Positions 1-9,285 of a stretch of DNA of 64,000 nucleotides are shown here, in pieces. The first letter of the stretch is position 1; every line of letters starts with the position of its first letter. Source of the stretch: Desulforamulus ferrireducens (GTDB lineage: Bacteria > Bacillota > Desulfotomaculia > Desulfotomaculales > Desulfotomaculaceae); assembly GCF_002005145.1 (NCBI RefSeq), contig NZ_CP019698.1:2108001-2172000 (forward strand), given 5' to 3'. The notes under the pieces are model-generated. The model worked only from the letters and a program-made list of their open reading frames with translations. It had not been told where the DNA came from and did not search any database. The position numbers were made by a program, and so were the translations under genes.

Positions 1-629
1 CGGTGAGGAATGCCGAAGGTATTGCGGTGGACTTTAGAATTGAGGGGGATTTCCCCAAGTATGGTAATGATGACGACCGGGTTGACCATATTGCCGTTGA
101 ACTGGTCAAGAGTTTCAGCGAGAACCTGGCAAAGTATCCCGCTTACCGTGGTGCCAAACATACCCTTTCCATCTTAACCATAACTTCCAACGTCATGTAT
201 GGTAAGAAAACAGGTACTACCCCGGATGGCAGACAGGCAGGTGAGGCCTTTGCCCCTGGTGCCAACCCCATGCATGGCAGAGACAACAACGGAGCACTGG
301 CTAGCCTGAACTCGGTGGCCAAACTGCCCTATGAGGCCTGCCTGGATGGCATCAGCAATACCTTTTCCATCGTTCCCAGAGCCCTGGGAAAAGATCATTT
401 AGATAGACAGCAAAACCTAATCAATATCCTGGATGGTTATTTCCAGCAAGATGCTCATCACTTAAATGTTAATGTTCTGGATCGTGAAACTCTGATTAAG
501 GCTATGGAGGAGCCGGAAAATTATCCTCAATTAACTGTGAGGGTATCCGGGTATGCCGTACACTTTACCAAACTGAGCCGGGCCCACCAACTGGAAGTCA
601 TTCAGCGCACCTTCTTTGAGAGATTTTAA
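1..629 (+). CDS. pflB: Pyruvate formate-lyase, C-terminal part (truncated by window edge)
   Basis: Glycyl-radical enzyme that converts pyruvate and CoA to acetyl-CoA and formate in the cytoplasm of anaerobes. The reading frame is open to the window edge, so only about 209 C-terminal residues are present; the active-site cysteines lie upstream. The glycyl-radical loop RVSGYAV sits near residue 180 of the visible part, about 30 residues from the end, the normal place in this family. The activating enzyme pflA follows after 16 bases, which supports a formate-lyase. Other glycyl-radical enzymes share the loop, but the wording of the C-terminus and the activase fit PFL best. Confidence 0.9.
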   Translation, partial: VRNAEGIAVDFRIEGDFPKYGNDDDRVDHIAVELVKSFSENLAKYPAYRGAKHTLSILTITSNVMYGKKTGTTPDGRQAGEAFAPGANPMHGRDNNGALASLNSVAKLPYEACLDGISNTFSIVPRALGKDHLDRQQNLINILDGYFQQDAHHLNVNVLDRETLIKAMEEPENYPQLTVRVSGYAVHFTKLSRAHQLEVIQRTFFERF

Positions 630-645
630 AGCGGGAGGGAAATAT

Positions 646-1374
646 ATGCAGGGAAGAATCCATTCTATAGAAAGCTGCGGTACCGTGGACGGGCCGGGAC
701 TACGCTGTGTTGTCTTCTTCCAGGGCTGTTCCCTCAGATGCCGCTACTGCCACAACCCGGATACCTGGGTAATCAATGGCGGCCAGAAGGTAGCTGCCTC
801 GGCTATCATCAAAAAAATCACCCGCTTCCAACCCTACTTTAATCACCATGGTGGCGTAACCTTGTCCGGGGGAGAACCCCTGCTGCAACCGGAATTTGCC
901 GCTCAAATCTTGCGGGAATGTAAAAAGCAGGGCATTCACACAGCAGTGGATACCTCCGGCTGGGTTGATCTCCCGGCATTGGAAAAGACATTACCCTATA
1001 CCGACCTGCTGCTGCTGGATATCAAAGCCCTTGATCATAAAATGTACCGTTGGTTGACGGGAAAAGAGGCGGATAAATTCCTTACTGCCCTCGGGGTTAT
1101 CAAAGAGCACCAAACACCTCTTTGGCTGAGATATGTAGTCTTACCCGGCATTAACGATACTCCCGAATATATTAGTAAACTAAAGCAGCTAATTTCCTCC
1201 CTGGGTAGCATGGTGCAAAAGGTAGAACTATTACCCTACCATCCTCTGGGAGTACACAAGTGGCAAAAATTAGGGCTTAATTATACCCTGGGCCAGCTTA
1301 AACCACCGGCTGACAGTGCCATTGACCTTTTGTACCAAAAGCTCCAACAAAACAGAACTGTCATTTCTGCTTAA
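646..1374 (+). CDS. pflA: Pyruvate formate-lyase activating enzyme (radical SAM)
   Basis: Radical SAM enzyme that installs the glycyl radical on PFL. The 242-residue protein carries the CxxxCxxC cluster motif (CSLRCRYC, about residue 30) after the family signature GTVDGPGLR, and the SAM-binding GGEP motif (SGGEPLLQP). I start it at the ATG at 646 because GGGAGGGA lies 7 bases upstream; the frame is open to 616 but that would overlap the pflB stop. It lacks the additional ferredoxin-like cluster domain of larger activases. It forms an operon with pflB and is followed by a terminator hairpin. Confidence 0.93.
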   Translation: MQGRIHSIESCGTVDGPGLRCVVFFQGCSLRCRYCHNPDTWVINGGQKVAASAIIKKITRFQPYFNHHGGVTLSGGEPLLQPEFAAQILRECKKQGIHTAVDTSGWVDLPALEKTLPYTDLLLLDIKALDHKMYRWLTGKEADKFLTALGVIKEHQTPLWLRYVVLPGINDTPEYISKLKQLISSLGSMVQKVELLPYHPLGVHKWQKLGLNYTLGQLKPPADSAIDLLYQKLQQNRTVISA

Positions 1375-1382
1375 AAATTAAA

Positions 1383-1415
1383 CTACAGCCCCTTTAAAAC
1401 AAGAAGGGGCTGTAG
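1383..1415 (+). terminator. Terminator-like hairpin after pflA
   Basis: A perfect 10-bp stem (CTACAGCCCC / GGGGCTGTAG) closes a 13-base loop eight bases after the pflA stop. The T run downstream is weak, so termination efficiency is uncertain. Confidence 0.65.
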
Positions 1416-1504
1416 CATTTGGCCTATGTTGCCTTTTTCCCGGCATAATCCACCAAAAATCCTTTTTCATTAAAGATGGTGGTTCATGTCGGAAAACTTC
1501 TAAC

Positions 1505-2176
1505 TTATCTAAAACTATTTATTTCCATAAGCTCTATTGCAGGTCCGATCAGTTTGCCGCTTTGGATTTTAGTTTTTCCTTCACTAATACTGAATTTATA
1601 ATGCCAAAACGTTTTTTCTTTAGGATGGATTTTAAATACAAATTCATTTTGCTCATCTTTCAAAACAACATCTTCGGTAAAGTACTTCCGGTCAACCAGC
1701 TTTACATACAAGCTAATTACTTTGCTGCTGTGGTTTGTTAAAACAATAGTTCCCGCTACCCACTGCCCCTCCTCTTCTAAGTCCACATAGCAATTACTAG
1801 ACTTGGCATCATACTCAATTGCATTAACACCCTGCTGTAACGAATAGTAGGTATTTTTAGCCAGTTCAGTGGTGGCTGGGACTACAAAAATAAGAAGTCC
1901 TAAGAAAATCCAGGGCAATTTTTTTATTATCACCGGGTGACTGTCTTTGAGGTACTTCGTTGCTCCCTTCCAGCCAATAATAACTAATATAAGGGCATAA
2001 AAAAACGTATACCTTAGCCCAAGCTTTTCTTCATTATTCTGCCAGGCCTTTAAGCCCAACTGATTAAGTATATAATCTCCCAGGCAGAATCCATTAGATG
2101 CTGTTGAAGAGAAATACAAACCAAATACCATCAGGAAAAGAAAAAATATTCCTATATATCTATCTTTTCTTGCCAT
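1505..2176 (-). CDS. Membrane protein of unknown function
   Basis: I do not recognise this 223-residue protein. It has a hydrophobic segment at residues 8-27, a second at about 54-70, a third at about 86-104, and then a roughly 115-residue soluble tail with many beta-strand-like stretches that would lie outside the membrane. The translation starts at ATG 2176 behind a GGGGGCAGGA ribosome site. It is convergent with pflA and lies downstream of map on the same strand, 114 bases away. No motif suggests an enzyme. Confidence 0.7.
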   Translation of the reverse strand: MARKDRYIGIFFLFLMVFGLYFSSTASNGFCLGDYILNQLGLKAWQNNEEKLGLRYTFFYALILVIIGWKGATKYLKDSHPVIIKKLPWIFLGLLIFVVPATTELAKNTYYSLQQGVNAIEYDAKSSNCYVDLEEEGQWVAGTIVLTNHSSKVISLYVKLVDRKYFTEDVVLKDEQNEFVFKIHPKEKTFWHYKFSISEGKTKIQSGKLIGPAIELMEINSFR

Positions 2177-2290
2177 ATCCTGCCCCCTCTAGAAATGCTA
2201 AGGAAGCCACCTCAAAACCCTTAACCAACCGTTTGTTAGTTATTTCTTCTTCCTCACCATACTATCCCAATAAACTAACAGGGAGTTTGA

Positions 2291-3040
2291 TTAATCCAGT
2301 GTGGTTAGTATGACAGGTTCAGCTTCAGTTATGGCAATTGTGTGTTCATACTGAACACAGATTGAGCCATCAATCGTTCGGGCAGTCCAACCATCCTGAT
2401 CTAATTTAGAGCGCCAGCCTCCGTTTGTAATCATTGGTTCAATAGCGATAGTCATACCAGTCTTTAACGATAACCCTCTATTTTTTCTGCCATAGTGGGG
2501 AATTTGTGGCTCCTCCCAAAGACTTTGGCCTATACCATGGCCACAAAATTCTCTGATGACGCCATAGCCAAAGCTCTCTGCATATTGTTGTATGGCATGG
2601 CCGATATCCCCTACTCGATTGCCGGGACGTGCCTGCTCTATACCTTTAAATAGACACTCTTTGGTTACCTCCATCAACTTGGTAATCTCCGGGGAAACAT
2701 GGCCCACGGCATAACTCCAGGCGGAATCTGCATGGTAACCCTTATAGTGAGCACCTATATCTATGGTAACAACATCTCCATCCCTTAGTTTTGTTGAACT
2801 GGGAAATCCATGACATATCACGTCATTTACTGCTACACAGATTGTTGCCGGAAAACCATGATGCCCTTTAAAACTAGGCACCGCCCCCCTTTGGCGGATA
2901 AGTTTCTCAACCATCTGATCTAACATCAAGGTATTGATACCGGGTTTTATTTTTTCTGCAATTAGTGCATGGCACTCGGCAACTATTTTTCCAGCATCAC
3001 GCATGATGGATATTTCTTTGGGTGATTTTAAAATAATCAA
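2291..3040 (-). CDS. map: Methionine aminopeptidase, type I
   Basis: Removes the initiator methionine from nascent proteins in the cytoplasm using a two-metal site. The 249-residue protein has the M24 fold and its five metal ligands in order: D in TIDIGA, D in HADSAW, H in GHGIGQ, E in IAIEPM and E in QYEHTI. Start is a TTG at 3040 with GGGAGGAA upstream. It is away from the ribosomal protein operon where map often lies, so it may be a second copy in the genome; that cannot be tested here. Confidence 0.94.
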   Translation of the reverse strand: MIILKSPKEISIMRDAGKIVAECHALIAEKIKPGINTLMLDQMVEKLIRQRGAVPSFKGHHGFPATICVAVNDVICHGFPSSTKLRDGDVVTIDIGAHYKGYHADSAWSYAVGHVSPEITKLMEVTKECLFKGIEQARPGNRVGDIGHAIQQYAESFGYGVIREFCGHGIGQSLWEEPQIPHYGRKNRGLSLKTGMTIAIEPMITNGGWRSKLDQDGWTARTIDGSICVQYEHTIAITEAEPVILTTLD

Positions 3041-3065
3041 AGGACTTCCTCCCGATTAGCTATTT

Positions 3066-3094
3066 ATACTAAGGCTTTGGTTGATTATAGACAA
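3066..3094 (-). promoter_or_regulatory. Possible sigma-A promoter of map
   Basis: On the minus strand a TTGTCT -35 (3089-3094) is followed after 17 bases by a TAGTAT -10 (3066-3071), about 25 bases before the map start. The IS1380 element begins 39 bases upstream and leaves it intact. Confidence 0.4.
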
Positions 3095-3132
3095 TACCTA
3101 TTCTTTTATGATAATGAATATATAAATTTCAT

Positions 3133-4851
3133 CCTGAAATATTCATAGCCATAATAGGCCATGGAAATTTTGTAACAAAATGGTGTTAAGATATATCTTG
3201 CTTTCTCATGTTGGCCCTGTAACCTGTTGTAAAAAACACGCACAAGGCATTGACATGGTATACGATGTAAGAGATGCATAAAACTGGATGATTTGAAGCT
3301 ATAGCTGCCCCTTGTTTCTTAATTACGGCTTAAAACTAGTTTTTTTAGTAATTTATTTATTTACGAAAAACAAGGCAAGCTGCTTATATTTTGCAAGGTT
3401 TGTATAAATGAATTTTGGTATATATAAGAGCTGCATAACTTCCAGGTCCAGTAGCGAGCGGAACGTACCAGTTTCCCTGCAATTTTGATTAATTTCAACC
3501 GCAGTGTCTCCATTCGGTTTGGTTTCATTGGTTCAGGCAAGCACAACCTGCGAAACCAGTTGTTAAAGTTGTATGCCAACATGGATAACTGCAGTTTTAC
3601 TGCATTGGATTCAAAGTTAGTGCTGCTCATTTTGTGACAAGCGAATCCATTTTTGGCTTCCTTAATAAAGTTTTCCATATGCCCACGTTGACAGTAAAAA
3701 CGAACGATATTACGCGGTTGTAGTTCCATGTTTGTCACGATAAACGTGAATTCAAAGAACAATTGTCCAGCAGGCCGTTCCATTTTGACAACAACGCGGC
3801 GGGCACGATCCCAACTACTGGCTTGATACAGAAATTCCCGGTAGTGGACTTGCCTTTCATGTAGTCTTTCAGGGTTTAATACTTGGTCCGCCATGGAATG
3901 TGCAACAGATTGAAGACGAGCATTGGCTTTTAAGCGAATTACATATTTATGACCCTTGTTTTCTACTAGTTTAAAGAGTTCCGGAACGGCAAAACCACTA
4001 TCTGCGCGCAAAACAATTAAAGGATTGCTAACCCAAGTCTCATACCTTTTAAGGAGTGGACCGACAAATCGCACCACCTGACGAGAAGTATATACGTTGC
4101 CAGCACGAAGCTCGGCTTTAAGGCAATCACCTGTCAGTCCGTCAAAACAAAATAGAGGGTGAAACCCCCGCTCTTGATAATGAGAATTGAAGTTTGCTCC
4201 ATATTGATTACCGTAAGCAGTAAAGCCGGAAGAATCAAGATCCATAACAAACTGGTCTTGGGGTTTAAGCATATATACTCGCTTTTGTAAGATCTCATTA
4301 ATATGTTCCAATGATTTTGCAGTTGCAATATTTGCTTTTTCATTGAACCGGGAGATTGTTGGCTGCGAGGCCAAGCGCTTTTTTCCCAGTATAGCGGTGA
4401 GTAGGGGTTCTTCGCTTAAGTCATCCGCATGATCATCAGCGTGATAACCAGCAAGATGTTGATAAAGCTTTTGGATAACCACATCACTATTAGGATGATC
4501 TCGGTGCATAACAGGGTCATCAACTACCAGCATTTTTTCAACAGTTTCTGAAAGGCCGAGTTTATAATCAAATTCCTTATACAATAACAACCCTGCATCT
4601 GAAGTTAGGTCGCCACCATTAAAATTAACTTTTATTCGGGAGTTGAAGTTCATGCTATATTCCTGTACACTTTTCATAAGAAGAGTCCTCCTTTGGTAAA
4701 GGTTGGTTTGCACAACACCATTACAATACCAAAGTTTGGGCTCTTTTTCCATGCTTTCATTTCACTTAATGGGTGATATGCTAAAGGCTTATTAATTCTT
4801 ATTGCACTAAGGTTTTAAAGCTCAACAGATTTTTTATATGAATATTTCAGG
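3133..4851 (-). mobile_element. Complete IS1380-family insertion sequence
   Basis: A 1,719-bp element bounded by perfect 15-bp terminal inverted repeats CCTGAAATATTCATA (3133-3147 and complement at 4837-4851). The flanks carry a direct repeat TTCAT at 3128-3132 and 4852-4856, a target duplication of 4-5 bp as expected for this family. One intact transposase gene fills it. Between 3148 and 3360 I see no gene; that is the untranslated right end of the element. Confidence 0.9.
3361..4677 (-). CDS. IS1380-family transposase
   Basis: DDE transposase of 438 residues, close to the usual length. The N-terminal stretch with LTSDAGLLLYKE and the later DLDSSGFTAYGNQ, VLRADSGFA and FYCQRGHMENFIKEAKNGF segments are the recognisable DDE-group signatures of IS1380. 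I place the start at ATG 4677, nine bases after a perfect AGGAGG; the frame is open for 25 more codons upstream. It looks intact. Confidence 0.9.
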   Translation of the reverse strand: MKSVQEYSMNFNSRIKVNFNGGDLTSDAGLLLYKEFDYKLGLSETVEKMLVVDDPVMHRDHPNSDVVIQKLYQHLAGYHADDHADDLSEEPLLTAILGKKRLASQPTISRFNEKANIATAKSLEHINEILQKRVYMLKPQDQFVMDLDSSGFTAYGNQYGANFNSHYQERGFHPLFCFDGLTGDCLKAELRAGNVYTSRQVVRFVGPLLKRYETWVSNPLIVLRADSGFAVPELFKLVENKGHKYVIRLKANARLQSVAHSMADQVLNPERLHERQVHYREFLYQASSWDRARRVVVKMERPAGQLFFEFTFIVTNMELQPRNIVRFYCQRGHMENFIKEAKNGFACHKMSSTNFESNAVKLQLSMLAYNFNNWFRRLCLPEPMKPNRMETLRLKLIKIAGKLVRSARYWTWKLCSSYIYQNSFIQTLQNISSLPCFS

Positions 4852-4918
4852 TTCATAGTAGAATCCCAAAATCCACTAATATTTAATAAATATATTAAAT
4901 AGTTAGGATGAAATAATC

Positions 4919-5146
4919 ATGCCACAGCGCATCTTACTAAATTTGCTTATATTATTAGGAGTTTTCCTTCTAATAGACGCAATAGCATGGATAATGAATT
5001 ACTTTTCAATTCCAGGTATTTATCTAGTTACTTGCAGTACACTCATTATTCTTGGACTATTATTAAGGAAAAAGTTTAGAGAGGTTTCTGGAATAATTAT
5101 TGTATTTACCTTTTTTCTGCTACTAATAAAGTATATAGGAAATTAA
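4919..5146 (+). CDS. Small hydrophobic membrane protein
   Basis: A 75-residue protein made almost wholly of three hydrophobic segments (about residues 5-27, 31-47 and 56-72) separated by a short basic loop (LLRKKFREV). TAGGATGA nine bases upstream can serve as ribosome site. No family recognised. It lies in the AT-rich block right after the IS1380 element, with 67 bases between. Confidence 0.55.
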   Translation: MPQRILLNLLILLGVFLLIDAIAWIMNYFSIPGIYLVTCSTLIILGLLLRKKFREVSGIIIVFTFFLLLIKYIGN

Positions 5147-5195
5147 GAATAATAACTAATCATTAGACAAATAACTGAGGATTTTTTTGGTTGTC

Positions 5196-5778
5196 CTATA
5201 TTTCTATTACTAGTGTATATGATGCTTCTCCATTTGGCCATTTGGCCAGGATTTCTATTATATGTCTTCCTGTTTCAGTAGGCAATGTGATCTGATTGTT
5301 ATTTAGGGGAAGTTCGTTACCACGCTTATTTTCTTCCCATAAATAAGCATTTATTTGTGGTTGAGAATCGTCAGTAAATTTAACTGTAGCCTTAGTAGCT
5401 TTGGGGACCTTTATGGGTTCCATTTTTTCTGCTATTTCAATTGGTGCAGCACCACAGGCAATAACAGCAACCCCAATATCCTCATTATTATAAGATTCTT
5501 TTCTTTCCCATTGATAATTGCCACTAGAAATTACTACGTTATCATTATTTACTTCAATAATTGCTCTGGGTGGTGAATCTATTTCCCTGCCGGTCGTTTC
5601 CCCATCAACGGGATATTCGACTCCAACCGGTGTTCCCCTCAGGCAGAACATACCCACCAATGGCTTTATTCTCTGTTTTATTCAAGGTTACATTGTTTTG
5701 TGAATTAATGTCCGAGGAACAGGCAGTCAACACCAGACATGTTAAAATTATAATAAGTATGCAGTGTTTTTTTAGCAC
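5196..5778 (-). pseudogene. Lipoprotein gene broken by a single frameshift
   Basis: Two overlapping frames form one protein. The upstream frame (probable GTG start at 5778 behind GGGGGAAT) encodes a lipoprotein signal peptide with lipobox LTAC and runs to YVLPEG; the downstream frame continues as TPVGVEYPVDGE and runs about 140 residues to a beta-rich C-terminus ending at 5196. The switch falls in a run of four G (complement of about 5635-5640); removing one G restores a continuous frame. The product would be a cell-surface lipoprotein of about 190 residues of unknown function. A sequencing error or slippage-based switching is also possible. Confidence 0.65.
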
Positions 5779-5838
5779 GCTAATTCCCCCGTATATCACC
5801 TTATATGGATTAGCGGAAGTTCTATAATGAAAGGGTAA

Positions 5839-6000
5839 TTAATCAAAATCCTCTACTCTTCTTACCTTCTGTAAAACGTATCTAAAAATATTTGTTATTC
5901 CTTCGCCAATATAATTTGCTACTATCATGAAAGCCTTTATGACCATCATCATAATAAATAAAATAAACAAGAATTTTAGTACATAAAGCAATGTATCCAT
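5839..6000 (-). CDS. Small membrane protein, hypothetical
   Basis: A 53-codon frame from ATG 6000 with AAGGGG eight to nine bases upstream. Residues 4-28 are strongly hydrophobic (LLYVLKFLFILFIMMM then IKAFMIV) and the tail is basic then acidic (QKVRRVEDFD). That pattern of one membrane helix and a charged tail, plus the ribosome site, favours a real gene. No family recognised. Confidence 0.45.
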   Translation of the reverse strand: MDTLLYVLKFLFILFIMMMVIKAFMIVANYIGEGITNIFRYVLQKVRRVEDFD

Positions 6001-6056
6001 ATTACTTTACCCCTTAGCAATTAAAAGCTGTTTCTCGTTAATTTCAACATTATGGA

Positions 6057-6212
6057 TTATGCGAAGTTGCGCTCTGCCAATACTACTGAGGTCTCCACCT
6101 GTCGTTCAGGAATTGACCAATATTTTTTAAGCAATTGATTCTTCTTTTCTGGGGACACTAGGTGGAAATCATGTTTTTGATAAAATCTAATTGCCCAATC
6201 GGCATCTGCCAC
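6057..6212 (-). pseudogene. Remnant of a GNAT acetyltransferase (C-terminal end only)
   Basis: The minus strand encodes about 51 residues including AIRFYQKHDFHLVS and KKYWSIPERQVETSVVL, which is the typical last part of a small GNAT N-acetyltransferase. A stop codon lies directly upstream in frame and nothing of the acetyl-CoA-binding core remains, so it is a decayed fragment. Region 6213-6299 holds nothing I recognise. Confidence 0.65.
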
Positions 6213-6299
6213 TTATTTAATTGACTTATATTTGTTCTTTTTATTCTACCGCTAAAATTGTTACTCGGTAATTATATTAATGTGGTACAAAATTATCAA

Positions 6300-6827
6300 T
6301 TATATTTTTATTATTTTATACTGTACTGTATACTCTTTTTCTCCAATTTTAATTATCCTTTTTCCATCAATTAAATCTCCGATAACACAATTCTTACTTG
6401 CATAATGAAACATCCGATGATGATTAGCACAAAGAATCAAGACATTTTCAGGAGATTGAGAACCATCTTTTGACAGCATTTTAATATGGTGAGCCTCACA
6501 GTAGTAATTACCATTATCCATAAGAAAATTCTCTCCACATAACTGACATTTATGATCATATTCAATCTTTAACCTTTTTACTATTTTTTGATACCTTTTT
6601 ATCCTACTTAAAAAAACTTCCTCTATTTCATTATTGTGCTCACCTATGTCTTCAATAAAATCCTTTTTTGTTTGCTCATCAATTTTATTATCATCTTTTT
6701 CTAATTGAATAACCCGATTGCTTAGTTCACTACCTCTTTCTCTAAGTAATTTGGGTATACCATTAAAAATAATAAATAAATCCAATTCATCTTCCAAATC
6801 ATATATTTTATAAACGATATTTTCCAT
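6300..6827 (-). CDS. HNH endonuclease domain protein
   Basis: A 175-residue protein: a helical, charged N-terminal part (1-90), then a zinc-finger-type HNH nuclease. Visible residues are CxxC at 94-97, the double histidine at 113-114 (EAHHIKML), N128 (PENVLILC) and the HH at 136-137 followed by H141. The arrangement is that of a small HNH nuclease that cuts DNA with one metal ion. Its start overlaps the end of the recombinase-like gene by 20 bases, so the two were translated together. AT-rich, unlike the core genes. Whether it serves mobility, restriction or defence cannot be told. Confidence 0.8.
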   Translation of the reverse strand: MENIVYKIYDLEDELDLFIIFNGIPKLLRERGSELSNRVIQLEKDDNKIDEQTKKDFIEDIGEHNNEIEEVFLSRIKRYQKIVKRLKIEYDHKCQLCGENFLMDNGNYYCEAHHIKMLSKDGSQSPENVLILCANHHRMFHYASKNCVIGDLIDGKRIIKIGEKEYTVQYKIIKI

Positions 6828-7776
6828 TTTTTCCTTTACACTCCCTACAAGCTAGATGCTTAGGACCATCCTCTTTAAACTGAACTAAAACCCACTCCTC
6901 GCTTATTGGTTTTACGTCTTTTCCACAAAATAGGCATTTCATTACAGCTTTTTTCTTATAATTTTCATTTATAAGAACGCCCGTTTCCTCTTCTTTAAAG
7001 AATTGTTGTAATCTTTCACCTGCATCACTTAGGTAGTTCCTTTGCAGTTCTATACACTTATCTGTAGACCTACCAGATAAATTAGCAACAGTAGAAATAT
7101 CTATTCCCTTGTCAAGCATTTCTAAAATTCTTCTTGATGCAAATAGATCGGTGGCCACATTATGCAAGATATCATTCATTATTTTAAATAGTCTTGTACA
7201 ATCAGGTTTTTCCTTATTATTAGAGACAGTTATGTATGGCTCACCATCAGGTTTAATAAACAATACATTTTGTATCTTAGATTGAAGATTCAAAACATAC
7301 TCTCTAATCTCAAGGTACTTTGTTAACAGTTCTGTTAATTCACTATCAAGAGGTAACTTAAATCCTTTTACATTGATAACTTTATTTTTTAAATCCAAAC
7401 AATTAACCTCTAATGAAGTTATAGTTATATTATCAAGAGCAAATTTTAATACTAATTTAGTTGTTATGGAAGATACAAAGCGATTATACATCTTAAAGTA
7501 AATCTTTTTATTAATATATGTTTTATCTCTAAATCTATTTATTTCATTATAAATTTGTTCTATACTAAGCTTTTTCTTTAAAAAATTTTCAATACCAATA
7601 TTCAATTCTTCAAATTGTTCATCAGAAGCAATGTCTTTACTTTCAGATTCTTTGAGTTTGGAAATTATATCTTTTGATCTAGAAATAAAATTTTTATAAA
7701 GCTCTTTATTTACAAAAATTTCATTTTTTATATTATATTTTTCTGATAACATATCAAAATATTGAGTTATATAAGT
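6808..7776 (-). pseudogene. Tyrosine-recombinase-like protein with zinc ribbon, 3' part (split by IS)
   Basis: Main part, about 321 residues, of a gene interrupted by the IS at 7777-9285. The C-terminal half resembles a tyrosine recombinase catalytic domain: a segment around ASRRILEMLDKGIDISTVAN followed by a G-R-S turn and a tyrosine (QRNYL), but the usual HxxR and G-H residues are not clear, so activity is doubtful. The last 50 residues form a zinc ribbon (CLFCGKD and CRECKG). The IS edge supplies an alternative 18-residue beginning (MSLDCLVFL...) in frame, so a truncated product starting inside the IS is conceivable. The HNH gene follows with overlap. Confidence 0.65.
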
Positions 7777-9285
7777 GAGCCTTTTGCATAATTGGCTTTT
7801 TTTTAAAAAAACAAGGCAATCTAAAGACACTTTTGTTTGGTTTTTATTAAAAAATGACCTGTCCCTAACCCTATTTACATTTTATTCCAAATGAATGGTT
7901 AGACGTACAGAATTTTTGGATCGACCCGATTTTTTAAGTGCTTTAAGCTACTTTTTGTTGGGGTGAGCAGTTTATTTTTTTGGATGCTAAAGCCGTTGCT
8001 AATAGCACTATGGCATTAAGGTAAATATATGCCGTAACCTTTTTAATTCCCCTTATATGGAGGTCATTCGCAGTAAGATTCTCCTTAAGCCTAGAATTGC
8101 AACGTTCCACAGAAGTTCTTTTGTCATATAGCTCTTCCCATCGCTTAGTTCCTCTATGGGGCAGGGAAAAACGCCTTAGATCGTCCTTTACGTTTATCTT
8201 TACAACCATCCCATAGTTTGAAGAGGAGCACCAAGCCATTCCATTGGGACAATCCACTTTACCCAGTGCATGTGGACATCGAAACTTAAGGAAGTTTTTA
8301 TCGCAACCCCAATATACCATTTCATAACCCATAGAGCACTTGGGAGTTCCATTAAATGAAAACCCTTCCGGTGGTTCCTGGGCATTCCTTAAGTTTAAAG
8401 GGATAATTGCCTGCGCTCTCTGGGCTTTCGCAGCTTCATAGTTCTTTTGTTGATCGTAGCCTGAATCCTCAATGACATATTTTAACCTTCCTTCAGGGAT
8501 TTGTGCCGCTACTTTCTCAATCAGCGTAGGCCCCATATCGCCGTCATTAATATTTGCAGGCGTAACCTCAAGGGCTATAGGTAATTCGCTTGATGTATCA
8601 ACAGCTAAATGAATCTTGTAGCCAAACCAGGTAATTTTGTTTCTAAACGTATCGTATTTGGCTCCCCAAGTTGCATTACCTGTTTCTTGGCTTTTAGACT
8701 TGGGTTGCTTTTTCTCATAAGCATCAATTGCCGTACTGTCAATTGCAATGGTATCAGCCACTATAATCTTTTCGTCTAAACACTGTTGTACTAAGTCATT
8801 AAATAACTTTTGGGCTATTTCTTTTTCCATAATCTGACCAAATACCCGACTGAATGTAGAGATTGAAGGAACCCGCTTAGCGAGTTCGAAACCACACTGA
8901 TACCGAAAACGAATATCGCTGACCAGGCGATCTCGAAGGGCGGTGAATTCTGAGATATTTTCGAAAGGTGCTACGAGGAGCGCTCTAAGAATAGCCTCTC
9001 GGTTCTCGGGCTTTCTTCCCCGTTTCGTATCAGAGCAAAGCGCTTGAGAATACGGACGTAAGTCCAATACACTAAAAAAAGGTTCTAGCCGGTATTCTGA
9101 TTCAATTTCCAACCATTGTTCAAAGGAAAATAGGTTTTGTTGGAGAATATACAAAGTGACTTCACTTCCTTTTATGGATTTTTCGGGTTTGGTCACTTGG
9201 AAAATTCTCCGTATTTGGGGTGAAGTCCTTTTTTATGCTCCTAGAAACCTTGGTATTTACGGGATTACAAAATTGCAAAAGGCTC
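7777..9285 (-). mobile_element. Insertion sequence, 1,509 bp, copy 1
   Basis: Bounded by 12-bp inverted repeats GAGCCTTTTGCA (7777-7788 and complement at 9274-9285) and flanked by the 4-bp direct repeat AAGT (7773-7776 and 9286-9289). The same 1,509-bp element lies at 60083-61591 in the opposite orientation with an apparently identical sequence. Family is a DF-like DDE transposase of the IS4/IS5/IS1182 group; I cannot fix the family name without a database. Confidence 0.92.
7943..9196 (-). CDS. IS transposase, DDE type (copy 1)
   Basis: A 417-residue transposase. The N-terminal part carries RGRKPENREAILRALLVAP and the DNA-binding DUF772-like helices; the catalytic core shows AIDSTAIDAYEKK (first D), YVIEDSGYDQ (second D) and the C-terminal TSVERCNSRLKENL block with the catalytic E. 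The translation from GTG 9196 has no good ribosome site; an in-frame TTG at 9154 lies seven bases after AAGGAAG and may be the true start. Identical in protein to the copy at 60172-61425, so recently active. Confidence 0.88.
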   Translation of the reverse strand: MTKPEKSIKGSEVTLYILQQNLFSFEQWLEIESEYRLEPFFSVLDLRPYSQALCSDTKRGRKPENREAILRALLVAPFENISEFTALRDRLVSDIRFRYQCGFELAKRVPSISTFSRVFGQIMEKEIAQKLFNDLVQQCLDEKIIVADTIAIDSTAIDAYEKKQPKSKSQETGNATWGAKYDTFRNKITWFGYKIHLAVDTSSELPIALEVTPANINDGDMGPTLIEKVAAQIPEGRLKYVIEDSGYDQQKNYEAAKAQRAQAIIPLNLRNAQEPPEGFSFNGTPKCSMGYEMVYWGCDKNFLKFRCPHALGKVDCPNGMAWCSSSNYGMVVKINVKDDLRRFSLPHRGTKRWEELYDKRTSVERCNSRLKENLTANDLHIRGIKKVTAYIYLNAIVLLATALASKKINCSPQQKVA

